The notes under the pieces: model-generated
What the model was told of the DNA's origin: nothing
What the model saw: the letters and a program-made list of their open reading frames with translations, nothing else
Databases searched by the model: none
NCBI GenBank assembly: GCA_041397525.1
Contig: JAWKWL010000003.1
Coordinates: 372,001 to 436,000 of the forward strand
Reading direction: 5' to 3'
DNA: 64,000 nucleotides
Source: BOKV01 sp041397525
GTDB taxonomy: Bacteria; Pseudomonadota; Alphaproteobacteria; Rhizobiales; Rhizobiaceae
Part shown: piece by piece, positions 33,545 to 42,342 of the stretch
Position numbering within the stretch: position 1 is the stretch's first letter
Layout of the letters: each line of letters opens with the position of its first letter
Position numbers and translations under genes: made by a program

Positions 33545-34519
33545 ATGCCGGTTCCAGGCCCATCCAGTGCAGTTGTTGTCAAGGGTTCGGCAAACCTGCC
33601 GACGTCACTTTCCGGCTGCGTTGTGGCCATCGGCAATTTCGACGGCGTCCATCGCGGCCATATGGCTGTGGTCGCCAGTGCGCTTGACCAGGCAAGGGCG
33701 AATGGCAAACCGGTGGTTGCGCTGACTTTCGAGCCGCATCCGCGAAGTTTTTTCCGTCCTGACCATCCGGTCTTCCGGTTGACACCTGAACCCGAAAAAT
33801 GCGCGCTCCTCATCGCCTGCGGCTTTGATGGCGTAGTTGTCGAGACCTTCGATGCCGGTTTTGCAGCAGTCACGGCAGGCGATTTCGTTCACCGCATCCT
33901 CGCACATGAACTTCGCGCGAGCCATGTCGTGGCCGGACACGATTTTCATTTCGGCAAGGGCAGGGCGGGTACGCCGCAATTCTTGTTGGATGAAGCCGCA
34001 ATGGCGGGTTTCGGCGTGACTCTGGTCGAGCCTTTCTGCGACGAAGTCGGCGAAATCATCTCGTCAAGCCGCATCCGCCGATGCCTGGGTAGCGGAGACA
34101 TTACTACAGCCAATTCCCTGCTTGGCCGCCCCTGGAGTGTTTCAGGAATCGTCATTCACGGCAAGAAACTCGGTCGCACGCTGGGTTATCCGACTGCCAA
34201 TTTGCTGCTGCCGCCGGAAAACCGCCTGGCGCACGGCATCTACGCCGTGGAAGTCCGACGTGCTGACGGTACCCTTCATCAGGGGGTGGCAAGTTTTGGC
34301 CGACGGCCGACCTTCGACAATGGCGAAGCCCTGCTCGAAACCTTCATCTTCGACTTCTCCGGCGATCTGTATGGAGAGGAAATCGCGGTGATTTTCCACG
34401 GTTTCCTGCGCGGCGAAGAGAAGTTCGACGGAATTGAGGCGCTGGTGGCGCAGATGGGCCGCGACAGCGCGCAAGCCCGCGAGGTTCTGGCGAAATCAAA
34501 TTCAGCCTTTATTCGTTAA
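33545..34519 (+). CDS. ribF: bifunctional riboflavin kinase/FAD synthetase
   Basis: The 324-residue enzyme makes FMN and FAD from riboflavin. The nucleotidyltransferase domain shows VAIGNFDGVHRGH, LTFEPHPRSFF, HDFHFGKGRAGTP and ISSSRIR. The riboflavin kinase domain shows GRTLGYPTANLLL, GIYAVEVR, GVASFGRRPTFDNG and LLETFIFDFSGDLYG. It starts three bases after the HAD gene and precedes ileS by about 250 bases, a common order in this group. Confidence 0.94.
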   Translation: MPVPGPSSAVVVKGSANLPTSLSGCVVAIGNFDGVHRGHMAVVASALDQARANGKPVVALTFEPHPRSFFRPDHPVFRLTPEPEKCALLIACGFDGVVVETFDAGFAAVTAGDFVHRILAHELRASHVVAGHDFHFGKGRAGTPQFLLDEAAMAGFGVTLVEPFCDEVGEIISSSRIRRCLGSGDITTANSLLGRPWSVSGIVIHGKKLGRTLGYPTANLLLPPENRLAHGIYAVEVRRADGTLHQGVASFGRRPTFDNGEALLETFIFDFSGDLYGEEIAVIFHGFLRGEEKFDGIEALVAQMGRDSAQAREVLAKSNSAFIR

Positions 34520-34766
34520 CCACGCACTGCTATGAGGCGGTCATGTTTCGCGCACATCCAGCCATTCACCGAATTATTCGCCCGGCCTCTGCCTGATTTT
34601 GGTTTTGGCAGGGTTCCGGGCTAACTCCGCAAGTGGCAGCGTAGTGCGCTTCCCATGATTTCCACCGATGAATTCAGATCCTGTTGATCCTGTTTTTGCC
34701 GAGGGTTTTACCGGCAGACATGAGGCAGCGGGAAACAAGGGCCGGTACAAGCACCGGGACAGGCAA

Positions 34767-37742
34767 ATGAACGACAAGACCAGCAAGACCGAAAACGCAT
34801 CCGCCGAACGCGACTGGAGCGAGACGCTCTACCTGCCGCAAACCGAATTCCCAATGCGCGCCGGGCTTCCGGAAAGGGAGCCGGAAATGATTGCGCGCTG
34901 GAATGACATGGATCTGTACAAGCTCTTGCGCGAAAACGCCAAGGGCAAGCCGAAATATGTACTGCATGACGGCCCGCCCTATGCCAATGGCAATCTCCAT
35001 ATTGGCCACGCACTCAACAAGATCCTCAAGGACATCATCACCCGCTCATTCCAGATGCGCGGCTATGACAGCAATTATGTGCCCGGCTGGGATTGCCACG
35101 GCCTCCCGATCGAATGGAAGATCGAGGAAGCCTATCGCGCCAAGGGCAAGAACAAGGACGAGGTGCCGATCAACGAATTCCGCAAGGAATGCCGCGAATT
35201 CGCCAGCCATTGGGTTGGCGTGCAGTCGGAAGAGTTCCAGCGTTTGGGCGTGACCGGCGATTTCAAGAATCCCTATCTCACCATGGCGTATGAGGCCGAA
35301 GCGATCATCGCCAACGAGTTGATGAAATTCGCCAGGTCCGGCCAGCTCTATCGCGGCTCAAAGCCGATCATGTGGTCCGTCGTTGAGCGCACCGCGCTTG
35401 CCGAAGCCGAGATCGAATATGAGCAATATGAAAGCGATACGGTCTGGGTGAAGTTTCCGGTCAAGGGATCGATCGAACCGGAAGGTATTTCCGTCGTCAT
35501 CTGGACCACCACGCCATGGACAATCCCCGGCAACCGGGCCGTCTGCTATTCGAACCGCATCAAATATGCGCTCTATGAAGTCGCGACCGCCGAGAACGAC
35601 TTCGGACCGCAGCCCGGCGAAAAGCTGATCTTTGCGGAAAAGCTGGCACAGGAATGTGCTGACAAGGCGAAAGTGACCTTCAACCGGCTGCGTGATGTCA
35701 AGGCAAGTGAACTTGCCTCCATGACCCTTGCCCATCCGCTTGCCGGACTGGCGAATGGCTACGGCTTCACCGTCCCCATGCTGGAGGGCGACCATGTCAC
35801 CGACGACGCCGGTACCGGCTTTGTTCACACCGCTCCCGGCCATGGCCGCGATGACTTTGAAATCTGGACTGCAAAGGCCCGCGAAATCGAAGGCATGGGC
35901 ATTTCATCCGCCATTCCTTTCACCGTCGATGACGGGGGCTTCTATACCGATGATGCGCCGGGATTCGGCCCTGATCGCGAAGGTGGTCCTGCCCGCGTAA
36001 TTGACGACAAGGGCAAGAAGGGCGACGCCAACCAGGCCGTCATCACAGCGCTGATCGAGCGCAACAACCTGTTCGCCCGTGGTCGCCTGAAGCACGAATA
36101 TCCGCATTCCTGGCGTTCGAAAAAGCCGATCATCTTCCGCAACACGCCGCAATGGTTTGTCTACATGGACAAGGATGGCGTGGTTGGCGATGGCTCGAAA
36201 ACCAATATGGGAACCTTGCGCCAGACGGCGCTTGCGGCAATCGAGGAAACCCGCTTCGTGCCCGAGCGTGGCAAGACCCGCCTGCATGGCATGATTGCCG
36301 ACCGTCCCGACTGGGTATTGTCGCGCCAGCGCGCCTGGGGCGTCCCGATCTCTGTGTTCCGTCATGTCGAGACCGGCCAGATCATTCCCGGACCGGAATT
36401 CGACCGTTCCGATGAATTGATGGCCCGCATCAAGGATGTGTTCGCCAGGGAAGGTGCAGATGCCTGGTATGCGGAGGGCGCAAAGGAACGCTTTCTCGAC
36501 GGCTTTGTCTCTGACATGGAAAACTGGGAGCAGGTCAGGGACATTCTCGATGTCTGGTTTGACTCAGGCTCCACGCATGCTTTCTGCCTCGAAATGCGGC
36601 CCGACCTGAAATGGCCGGCGGACCTTTATCTTGAAGGTTCCGACCAGCACCGAGGCTGGTTCCATTCCTCGCTTCTGGAAAGTGCCGGCACCAGGGGCAG
36701 GGCACCCTATGATACTGTGCTGACCCACGGTTTTGTCATGGCCGAGGATGGCCGCAAGATGTCGAAGTCGCTCGGAAACCAGGTGTTCCCGCAGGATGTC
36801 ATCAAGACCTCCGGGGCGGACATACTGCGCTTGTGGGTGGCATCATCCGACTATTCGGAAGACCTGCGCATCGGGCCGGAAATCCTCAAGACCTCGGTCG
36901 ATGGCTACCGCAAATTGCGCAATACCATTCGCTGGATGCTGGGAACGCTGGCCCATTACCGCGGCGATGATACGCCATGGCCACAAATACCCGAGCTTGA
37001 GCGGTTGATGCTGCACCGCCTCGCGGAGCTCGATGCGGTCGTGAAGAAGGGCTATGACGATTTCGACTTCAAGCGCATCTTCGCGCAATTGTCGAATTTC
37101 ATGACAGTGGAACTCTCCGCCTTCTATTTCGATATCCGCAAGGACGCGCTATATTGCGATGCTCCTTCGAGCCCGCGCCGCAAGGCGGCCCTTCAGGTTG
37201 TCAACACGCTGTTCGACTGCCTTGTCCGCTGGCTGGCGCCAATTCTGCCTTTCACCATGGAAGAGGCATGGCTGTCGCGCCATCCCGAAGCCCTGTCAGT
37301 TCATCTGGAACAGTTTCCGCTGGTTCCGCCGGAATGGCGCGATGACGCGCTGGCCGCCAAATGGCAGAAGGTTCGTCGCGTCCGCCGCGTGGTGACCGGT
37401 GCGCTGGAAGTCGAGCGTCGCGAGAAAAGGATCGGCTCGTCGCTCGAATCCTCGCCTGTCGTGCATGTCACCGACAAGGCGCTGATGGCAGCCCTCAATG
37501 GCCTCGATTTTGCAGAAATCTGTATCACCAGCCAGATCGAACTGTCTTCAGAACCCGCTCCGTCAGGAGCCTGGCGCCTCGACGAGGTCGCCGATGTGGC
37601 AGTCATGCCGGCAAAGGCACAGGGACGCAAATGTGCGCGTTCGTGGCGGATCCTTCCCGAGGTCGGTAGTGATCCGCAATTCCCGGAACTTTCACTTCGT
37701 GACGCTGATGCAATCCGGGAAATCGAAGCGGCCAAGGCCTGA
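34767..37742 (+). CDS. ileS: isoleucine-tRNA ligase
   Basis: The start at 34767 (MNDKTSKTENASAERD) is preferred; a longer frame to 34668 adds 33 residues unlike the family. The 991-residue class I synthetase has the HIGH motif in GPPYANGNLHIGHALNKILK, the KMSKS motif in MAEDGRKMSKSLGNQVFP, the editing domain (WTTTPWTIPGNRAV) and the anticodon-binding domain from about 700. It charges tRNA-Ile and edits valine. A perfect 10-bp hairpin follows the stop by 13 bases. Confidence 0.95.
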   Translation: MNDKTSKTENASAERDWSETLYLPQTEFPMRAGLPEREPEMIARWNDMDLYKLLRENAKGKPKYVLHDGPPYANGNLHIGHALNKILKDIITRSFQMRGYDSNYVPGWDCHGLPIEWKIEEAYRAKGKNKDEVPINEFRKECREFASHWVGVQSEEFQRLGVTGDFKNPYLTMAYEAEAIIANELMKFARSGQLYRGSKPIMWSVVERTALAEAEIEYEQYESDTVWVKFPVKGSIEPEGISVVIWTTTPWTIPGNRAVCYSNRIKYALYEVATAENDFGPQPGEKLIFAEKLAQECADKAKVTFNRLRDVKASELASMTLAHPLAGLANGYGFTVPMLEGDHVTDDAGTGFVHTAPGHGRDDFEIWTAKAREIEGMGISSAIPFTVDDGGFYTDDAPGFGPDREGGPARVIDDKGKKGDANQAVITALIERNNLFARGRLKHEYPHSWRSKKPIIFRNTPQWFVYMDKDGVVGDGSKTNMGTLRQTALAAIEETRFVPERGKTRLHGMIADRPDWVLSRQRAWGVPISVFRHVETGQIIPGPEFDRSDELMARIKDVFAREGADAWYAEGAKERFLDGFVSDMENWEQVRDILDVWFDSGSTHAFCLEMRPDLKWPADLYLEGSDQHRGWFHSSLLESAGTRGRAPYDTVLTHGFVMAEDGRKMSKSLGNQVFPQDVIKTSGADILRLWVASSDYSEDLRIGPEILKTSVDGYRKLRNTIRWMLGTLAHYRGDDTPWPQIPELERLMLHRLAELDAVVKKGYDDFDFKRIFAQLSNFMTVELSAFYFDIRKDALYCDAPSSPRRKAALQVVNTLFDCLVRWLAPILPFTMEEAWLSRHPEALSVHLEQFPLVPPEWRDDALAAKWQKVRRVRRVVTGALEVERREKRIGSSLESSPVVHVTDKALMAALNGLDFAEICITSQIELSSEPAPSGAWRLDEVADVAVMPAKAQGRKCARSWRILPEVGSDPQFPELSLRDADAIREIEAAKA

Positions 37743-37755
37743 TTGACGCTGTACG

Positions 37756-37778
37756 ACCTGCCGGATTGTCCGGCAGGT
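37756..37778. terminator. hairpin after ileS
   Basis: ACCTGCCGGA and TCCGGCAGGT form a perfect 10-bp stem with loop TTG. It is followed on the plus strand by an A-run rather than T, so it is not a textbook terminator, but its place after ileS fits that role. Confidence 0.5.
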
Positions 37779-37927
37779 TCACCAAAAAAACAGCTGAAAA
37801 TTCCCGCTGACACGTTGCCGCGTTGCAACAATGGTGGATTTCCGGTAATTTCCACCTCGCCCGCCGGATTTTGGCCGCACTTGGCCTTCAACCGGTAGCC
37901 GTCATCTCTCATGTGAGAATGGCGAGA

Positions 37928-37944
37928 CATGTCCATTGGACATG
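37928..37944. promoter_or_regulatory. perfect 17-bp palindrome upstream of the lipoprotein gene
   Basis: CATGTCCA-T-TGGACATG is a perfect inverted repeat that ends in an ATG (37942) in the lipoprotein frame. If translation starts at 37984, it is an operator or leader hairpin. A smaller TCTCA-TG-TGAGA repeat lies at 37907-37918. Confidence 0.4.
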
Positions 37945-37983
37945 AAGATACTCGATAACGGGTTCAGGGACGGTTTTAGGCCA

Positions 37984-38673
37984 ATGGCAGGACTTCGGAA
38001 AAGCGCGATACTGCACACAATGGGCGCAATGCTTGCCGCAATCGCATTGTCGGGCTGCGTTGGTGGCACGACATACGGCACCGGCGTCACGCAGGAAGAG
38101 CAGACGCTGCAGGACATGACCAACATGTTCACACTAGGCCAGAAACGCCAGAAGATAGACTATTCCCCGCGGCCCGACCTGATCGTTCCTGACAACAAGC
38201 AGGCGCTTGTCGAGCCGATCGACACAGCGGCAACGACATCCAATCCCGATTGGCCGGAAACACCGGAGCAACGCATTGCCCGCGTCCGCGCCGAAGCCGG
38301 GGAGATCGATGCCAGAACCGGTGACTACAGCCAGGAAGAGTTGCGCCGGGCCAAGGAAGGCATCGCTATCGACGATTCAGGCTACTCCAAGCAGGATTTC
38401 GTACCCGGCCAGACCGACCGTGACGGCAACACGATTCTCGTTCGCGGCGATACACCGACCCGCGCCAAGGTCTTGAAGGCCAAGGAAGAGACCAGGATAT
38501 CGGTAGGTGCCAAGCGCAAATATCTCACCGAGCCGCCGGTCGAATACCGCATCGCTGCCGAAACAGCGCCACAGGGCGAGGAAGCCTTCACGCCGGAAGA
38601 ACTGGCGGCCCGTGAAGAGGAAAAGAAACGCCTGCGCAACGAGGGCTTCAGGTCGCTCACCTCGAAGAACTGA
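37984..38673 (+). CDS. lipoprotein, uncharacterised
   Basis: The start at 37984 (MAGLRKSAILHTMGAMLAAI) gives a normal lipoprotein signal with lipobox LSGC at residue 25. An in-frame ATG at 37942 would give a longer N-terminus. The mature protein of about 205 residues is hydrophilic, with Pro- and charged-residue-rich stretches (DYSPRPDLIVP, EQRIARVRAEAGEIDARTGDYS, EELAAREEEKKRLRNEGF). It has no catalytic motif that I recognise. It is probably anchored in the outer or inner membrane facing the periplasm. A terminator overlaps its stop. Confidence 0.8.
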   Translation: MAGLRKSAILHTMGAMLAAIALSGCVGGTTYGTGVTQEEQTLQDMTNMFTLGQKRQKIDYSPRPDLIVPDNKQALVEPIDTAATTSNPDWPETPEQRIARVRAEAGEIDARTGDYSQEELRRAKEGIAIDDSGYSKQDFVPGQTDRDGNTILVRGDTPTRAKVLKAKEETRISVGAKRKYLTEPPVEYRIAAETAPQGEEAFTPEELAAREEEKKRLRNEGFRSLTSKN

Positions 38674-38698
38674 GCCCGGCACCCGGGCTCTCGCTTTT
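38672..38698 (+). terminator. terminator of the lipoprotein gene
   Basis: GAGCCCGG and CCGGGCTC form an 8-bp stem with loop CAC, followed by TCGCTTTT. The stem begins at the stop codon of the lipoprotein gene. The T-run overlaps the end of the convergent tadA gene. Confidence 0.75.
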
Positions 38699-39137
38699 AT
38701 CGCCTCATGGCAAAAAACGCTTTCAGGATATCGCTGGCTTCCCGTGCCGCCATTCCCGAATAAACATCTGGCGCATGATGGCAGGCCGGATCGCCGAAGA
38801 ACCTGACCCCGTTCTCCACCGCACCGCCCTTGACGTCGTCCGCGCCATAGTAAAGCCGTCTGATCCGCGCGAACGAGACTGCGCCCGCGCACATGGTGCA
38901 AGGCTCCAGCGTTACATACAGATCGCAGCCCACCAGGCGGTCACTGCCAATGGCCTCGCACGCCATCCGGATTGCCAGGATTTCGGCATGCGCCGTCGGG
39001 TCTTTCAATTCCAGCGTCATGTTGCCAGCACTGGCGATCACTTTGCCGTCGCGAACGACGACAGCGCCAACTGGCACTTCACCGCGATCAGCAGCCTTGC
39101 GGGCTTCTTCCAGTGCCTGTGCCATCGGTTCGGTCAT
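38697..39137 (-). CDS. tadA: tRNA-specific adenosine deaminase
   Basis: The 146-residue zinc enzyme converts A34 to inosine in tRNA-Arg. It has the cytidine-deaminase-like HAE motif (DPTAHAEILAIRMAC) and PCTMCAGAV, with VPVGAVVVRDGKVIA at the front. It is encoded opposite rluB, which starts 92 bases away; tadA and rluB are divergent neighbours in many rhizobia. Confidence 0.93.
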   Translation of the reverse strand: MTEPMAQALEEARKAADRGEVPVGAVVVRDGKVIASAGNMTLELKDPTAHAEILAIRMACEAIGSDRLVGCDLYVTLEPCTMCAGAVSFARIRRLYYGADDVKGGAVENGVRFFGDPACHHAPDVYSGMAAREASDILKAFFAMRR

Positions 39138-39229
39138 CTGTCCTCCTGCAACCCGCGATGCTGGTTGACCAGTTGCGGCTCAACAATTCTTCTCGCACTC
39201 ACCGCCCTGGTTTGATACTGGATCGTCCC

Positions 39230-40309
39230 ATGCAAAAACAAGGCAACAATTCTTCCCCGTCAAGGCAAGGCGCTGCGCCCGGTGCGGCAGGTGCCGAGCG
39301 CGAACGTATCGCCAAGCGGATGGCGCGCGCCGGCCTGTGCTCGCGTCGTGACGCCGAGCAATGGATTCGCGATGGCCGCGTTGCCGTCAACGGCAAGTTG
39401 CTCGATAGCCCCGCCTTTACAGTGACAGCCAATGACGTGATCGAGGTCGATGGCAAGCGCATCGACGGCAAGGAGCGCACCAGGCTCTGGCTCTATCACA
39501 AGCCAGCTGGTCTGGTTACTACCAACAAGGATCCGGAAGGGCGGCGCACGGTCTTCTCAGCCTTGCCGGACACGCTGCCGCGTGTGGTCAGTGTCGGTCG
39601 CCTCGACATCAATACCGAGGGCCTGCTGCTGCTGACCAATGATGGCGGCCTTGCCCGTGTGCTTGAACTGCCACAAACCGGCTGGCTGCGCCGATACCGT
39701 GTGCGGGTTCACGGGTCCGTCACCCAGCCTGAACTCGACAAGCTGAAAGACGGGATCGCCGTCGATGGCGTTCTCTACGGCGCGATCGATGCAGTGCTGG
39801 ATCGCCAACAGGGCAGCAACCAATGGCTGACGCTGGCTCTGCGCGAGGGCAAGAACCGGGAAGTCAAGAATGTTCTTGGAGCGCTGGGCCTTTCGGTCAA
39901 CCGCCTTATTCGCGTCTCCTACGGGCCGTTCCAGCTTGGTGAGATCGCCGAGGGCGATGTCCACGAGATCAAGGGACGGATGCTGCGCGACCAGCTTGGC
40001 CCGCGCCTGATTGAAGCCTCGGGTGCTGATTTCGAAGCCCCGATCATAAACCGCCAGCAGCATCGGGAGCCGGAAGGCGACAAACCGCGTCCAGGCCGCA
40101 ATGGTCCTGACGCAAAGCCACGGCAGGTCAAACAGCGCCGAGCGCCCGGAACCGCAAGCGGCGACACGCTGGACCGTCTGGTTACCCGCAAGGGTCCGGG
40201 CGCTGGCACGCCGTCTGGCAAGCATGCGGGCAAACCTGCCGGCAGGGGAAACCGGGGCAAGCCGGATGGACGATCCGGCGGGGGCAGCAATGCGGATCGT
40301 CGGCGGTAG
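39230..40309 (+). CDS. rluB: pseudouridine synthase, RluB/RsuA family
   Basis: The start at 39230 (MQKQGNNSSPSRQG) lies right after the tadA-rluB gap; the longer frame to 38972 runs through tadA on the other strand. The 359-residue enzyme has an S4 RNA-binding domain (RIAKRMARAGLCSRRDAEQW). The synthase domain shows YHKPAGLVTTNKDPEGRRTVF, VGRLDINTEGLLLLTNDGG (catalytic Asp), and LREGKNREVKNVLGALGLSVNRLIRVSYGPF. A basic, Gly/Arg-rich tail of about 90 residues follows. It isomerises a uridine in 23S rRNA helix 80 or a related site; the exact uridine is inferred. It overlaps rsmD by 20 bases. Confidence 0.9.
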   Translation: MQKQGNNSSPSRQGAAPGAAGAERERIAKRMARAGLCSRRDAEQWIRDGRVAVNGKLLDSPAFTVTANDVIEVDGKRIDGKERTRLWLYHKPAGLVTTNKDPEGRRTVFSALPDTLPRVVSVGRLDINTEGLLLLTNDGGLARVLELPQTGWLRRYRVRVHGSVTQPELDKLKDGIAVDGVLYGAIDAVLDRQQGSNQWLTLALREGKNREVKNVLGALGLSVNRLIRVSYGPFQLGEIAEGDVHEIKGRMLRDQLGPRLIEASGADFEAPIINRQQHREPEGDKPRPGRNGPDAKPRQVKQRRAPGTASGDTLDRLVTRKGPGAGTPSGKHAGKPAGRGNRGKPDGRSGGGSNADRRR

Positions 40310-40838
40310 GCTGCGCGGGCGCTCGCTCGCATCACCACGTACCGACGCCATCCGTCCAACCACTGACCGCACCCGCGAGAGCCTTTTCAACATTCTTGCA
40401 AACCGCTTTGATTTCAATGGCCTGCGCGTCATTGACCTGTTCGCGGGCACTGGCGCGCTTGGCATTGAAGCCCTGTCGCGCGGCGCCGGTTTCGCACTTT
40501 TTGTCGAAACCTCTACAGAGGGGCGAGGCCTGTTGCGGACCAACATGGGAATGCTTGGGCTGACCGGCATCTCGCGGATATTTCGCCGTGATGCCACCAG
40601 TATTGGCGAGCCGGGGACCATGGAGCCATTTGATCTTGCCTTTGCTGATCCGCCTTACGGAAAGGGTCTGGGGGAGCAGGCCGCCACAGCGCTCATTACC
40701 GGTGGCTGGCTCAATTCCGGCGCATTTCTGGTTCTCGAAGAGAGCCGCAAAGCCGCCCCGCAAGCGCTTGCGGGTTATGAACCGGTCGATCAGCGCGAAT
40801 TCGGCGAGACCGCCATTGGCATTTTCCGCGTGCCGTGA
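40290..40838 (+). CDS. rsmD: 16S rRNA (guanine966-N2)-methyltransferase
   Basis: The start at 40290 (MRIVGGRLRGRSL) has GGGGG upstream and lies inside the end of rluB; the frame from 40101 is an extension. The 182-residue Rossmann methyltransferase has RPTTDRTRESLFNIL, the SAM loop DLFAGTGALGIEALSRGA and the catalytic DPPY (FADPPYGKGL). It methylates N2 of G966 in the small subunit. Overlap with rluB indicates coupled expression. Confidence 0.92.
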   Translation: MRIVGGRLRGRSLASPRTDAIRPTTDRTRESLFNILANRFDFNGLRVIDLFAGTGALGIEALSRGAGFALFVETSTEGRGLLRTNMGMLGLTGISRIFRRDATSIGEPGTMEPFDLAFADPPYGKGLGEQAATALITGGWLNSGAFLVLEESRKAAPQALAGYEPVDQREFGETAIGIFRVP

Positions 40839-40947
40839 GCGGTGAACGCGAAAACTTGACTGGCGAAGCGCGGGGACCGGCCTATATTCAGGCTTCGCCT
40901 GTTCGAGTGACGGGCAAAAAATGCGTCGAATGCAGGAGCAGTTGCGA

Positions 40948-42342
40948 ATGAGACGAGTTTCCCCGATCGGGATTCCAGGCCTTTCACTTCTCGTTGGTTT
41001 TCTGTTGCTGCCGCTGGCGCACAGCATCGCGCAAGCCGAAGAAACCAGAGGGCCTCAGGTTTCCTCGACCACCTTGTCCAATGGCCTCGAAGTCGTGGTG
41101 ATCCCTGACCGCCGTGCACCGGTCGTCACGCACATGGTCTGGTACAAGGTCGGTGCAGCAGATGAAAAGCGTGGCAAATCCGGCATCGCCCATTTCCTCG
41201 AACACCTGATGTTCAAGGGCACGAAAAACACCCCGGCTGGTGAGTTTTCGCGCAAGGTTGCAGAAATCGGTGGCCAGGAAAACGCCTTCACCACCGCCGA
41301 CAACACCGCCTATTACCAGAAAGTCACGCCACAGGCGCTGCGCATGGTGATGACCTATGAAGCGGATCGGATGGAAAACCTGGTTCTGAGCGAGGCCGAC
41401 ATCGTGACCGAACGGGATGTGATACTTGAAGAGCGCCGCCAACGGGTCGATTCCAGTCCGTCCGCCATACTTTCAGAGGCAGCAGGTGCTGCCCTTTACG
41501 ACAATCACCCCTATGGAATACCGGTCATCGGCTGGGAGCAGGAAATGGCCAGCCTGACGCTGGCCGATGCCATCGGGTTTTATGACCAGTGGTACACGCC
41601 CAACAATGCCGTACTGGTCGTGGCAGGTGATGTGGATGCTGCCGAGGTTTTCGCCATGGCAAGCGAAACCTATGGCAAGGTCAGGCGCCGCGCCGAACCG
41701 GGTTTGCGCGTGCGACCATCCGAGCCCGATCATTTGACGCCCGCAATGGTAACCTATTCCGACCGCAGGGTTTCCGAACCAGCCATGCGCCGGACCTATC
41801 TCGTTCCCGCCTACAAGAGCGGCAAGGCGGGTGATGGCGAGGCGCTGGAAATCCTGTCATCGATCCTCGGTGGCATGCAGACCAGCAGGATATCCACGGC
41901 ACTCACCGTCGATGATCCCATCGCCTCCAGCGCCGGCTCCTGGTACAACAGCAACCGTGATTACGGCGAATTCGGTGTCTATATCGCCCCGCGTCCAGGT
42001 CAGGACCTGACCGAAGCCGGCAAGCGGCTTGATGCGATCATTGATGGCGTGATTGCCAATGGCGTAACCCAGGAAGAAGTCGACCTTGCACGAAGTTCCA
42101 TCATCAAGTCGGCCTTCTTCGACCGCGACAGCCAGACCGCCATGGCGCGTCTTTACGGGTCAGTGCTGACCACCGGAGGCATTGTTGAAGACGTCACACA
42201 AGGTCCGGATCGCTTTCGTGAAGTAACCATCGAGGATGTGAACCGGGTTGCGCGGCAATGGCTGGACAAGAAGCGCTCCGTAACAGCCTTGCTTCTGCCT
42301 GAAATTGAACCTGAAACCGACAACGGGAGTGTGGTGAAATGA
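40948..42342 (+). CDS. M16-family zinc peptidase, active subunit
   Basis: The start at 40948 has AGGAG nine bases upstream and opens a signal peptide (MRRVSPIGIPGLSLLVGFLL to IAQA); an ATG at 40921 is also in frame. The 464-residue protein has the inverted zinc motif HFLEH (FLEHLMFKGTKNTPAG) and the distal Glu in TERDVILEERRQR. It carries the ENAFTTADNTAYYQ stretch of the family. It is a periplasmic peptidase of the pitrilysin/PqqL kind. The next gene overlaps by four bases and encodes the inactive partner. Confidence 0.92.
   Translation: MRRVSPIGIPGLSLLVGFLLLPLAHSIAQAEETRGPQVSSTTLSNGLEVVVIPDRRAPVVTHMVWYKVGAADEKRGKSGIAHFLEHLMFKGTKNTPAGEFSRKVAEIGGQENAFTTADNTAYYQKVTPQALRMVMTYEADRMENLVLSEADIVTERDVILEERRQRVDSSPSAILSEAAGAALYDNHPYGIPVIGWEQEMASLTLADAIGFYDQWYTPNNAVLVVAGDVDAAEVFAMASETYGKVRRRAEPGLRVRPSEPDHLTPAMVTYSDRRVSEPAMRRTYLVPAYKSGKAGDGEALEILSSILGGMQTSRISTALTVDDPIASSAGSWYNSNRDYGEFGVYIAPRPGQDLTEAGKRLDAIIDGVIANGVTQEEVDLARSSIIKSAFFDRDSQTAMARLYGSVLTTGGIVEDVTQGPDRFREVTIEDVNRVARQWLDKKRSVTALLLPEIEPETDNGSVVK

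Noticed and set aside
40856..40888. TTGACT and TATATT upstream of the first M16 gene as a promoter
   Set aside because: The spacer is 21 bases, too long for a sigma70 promoter; only the -10-like element might be real.
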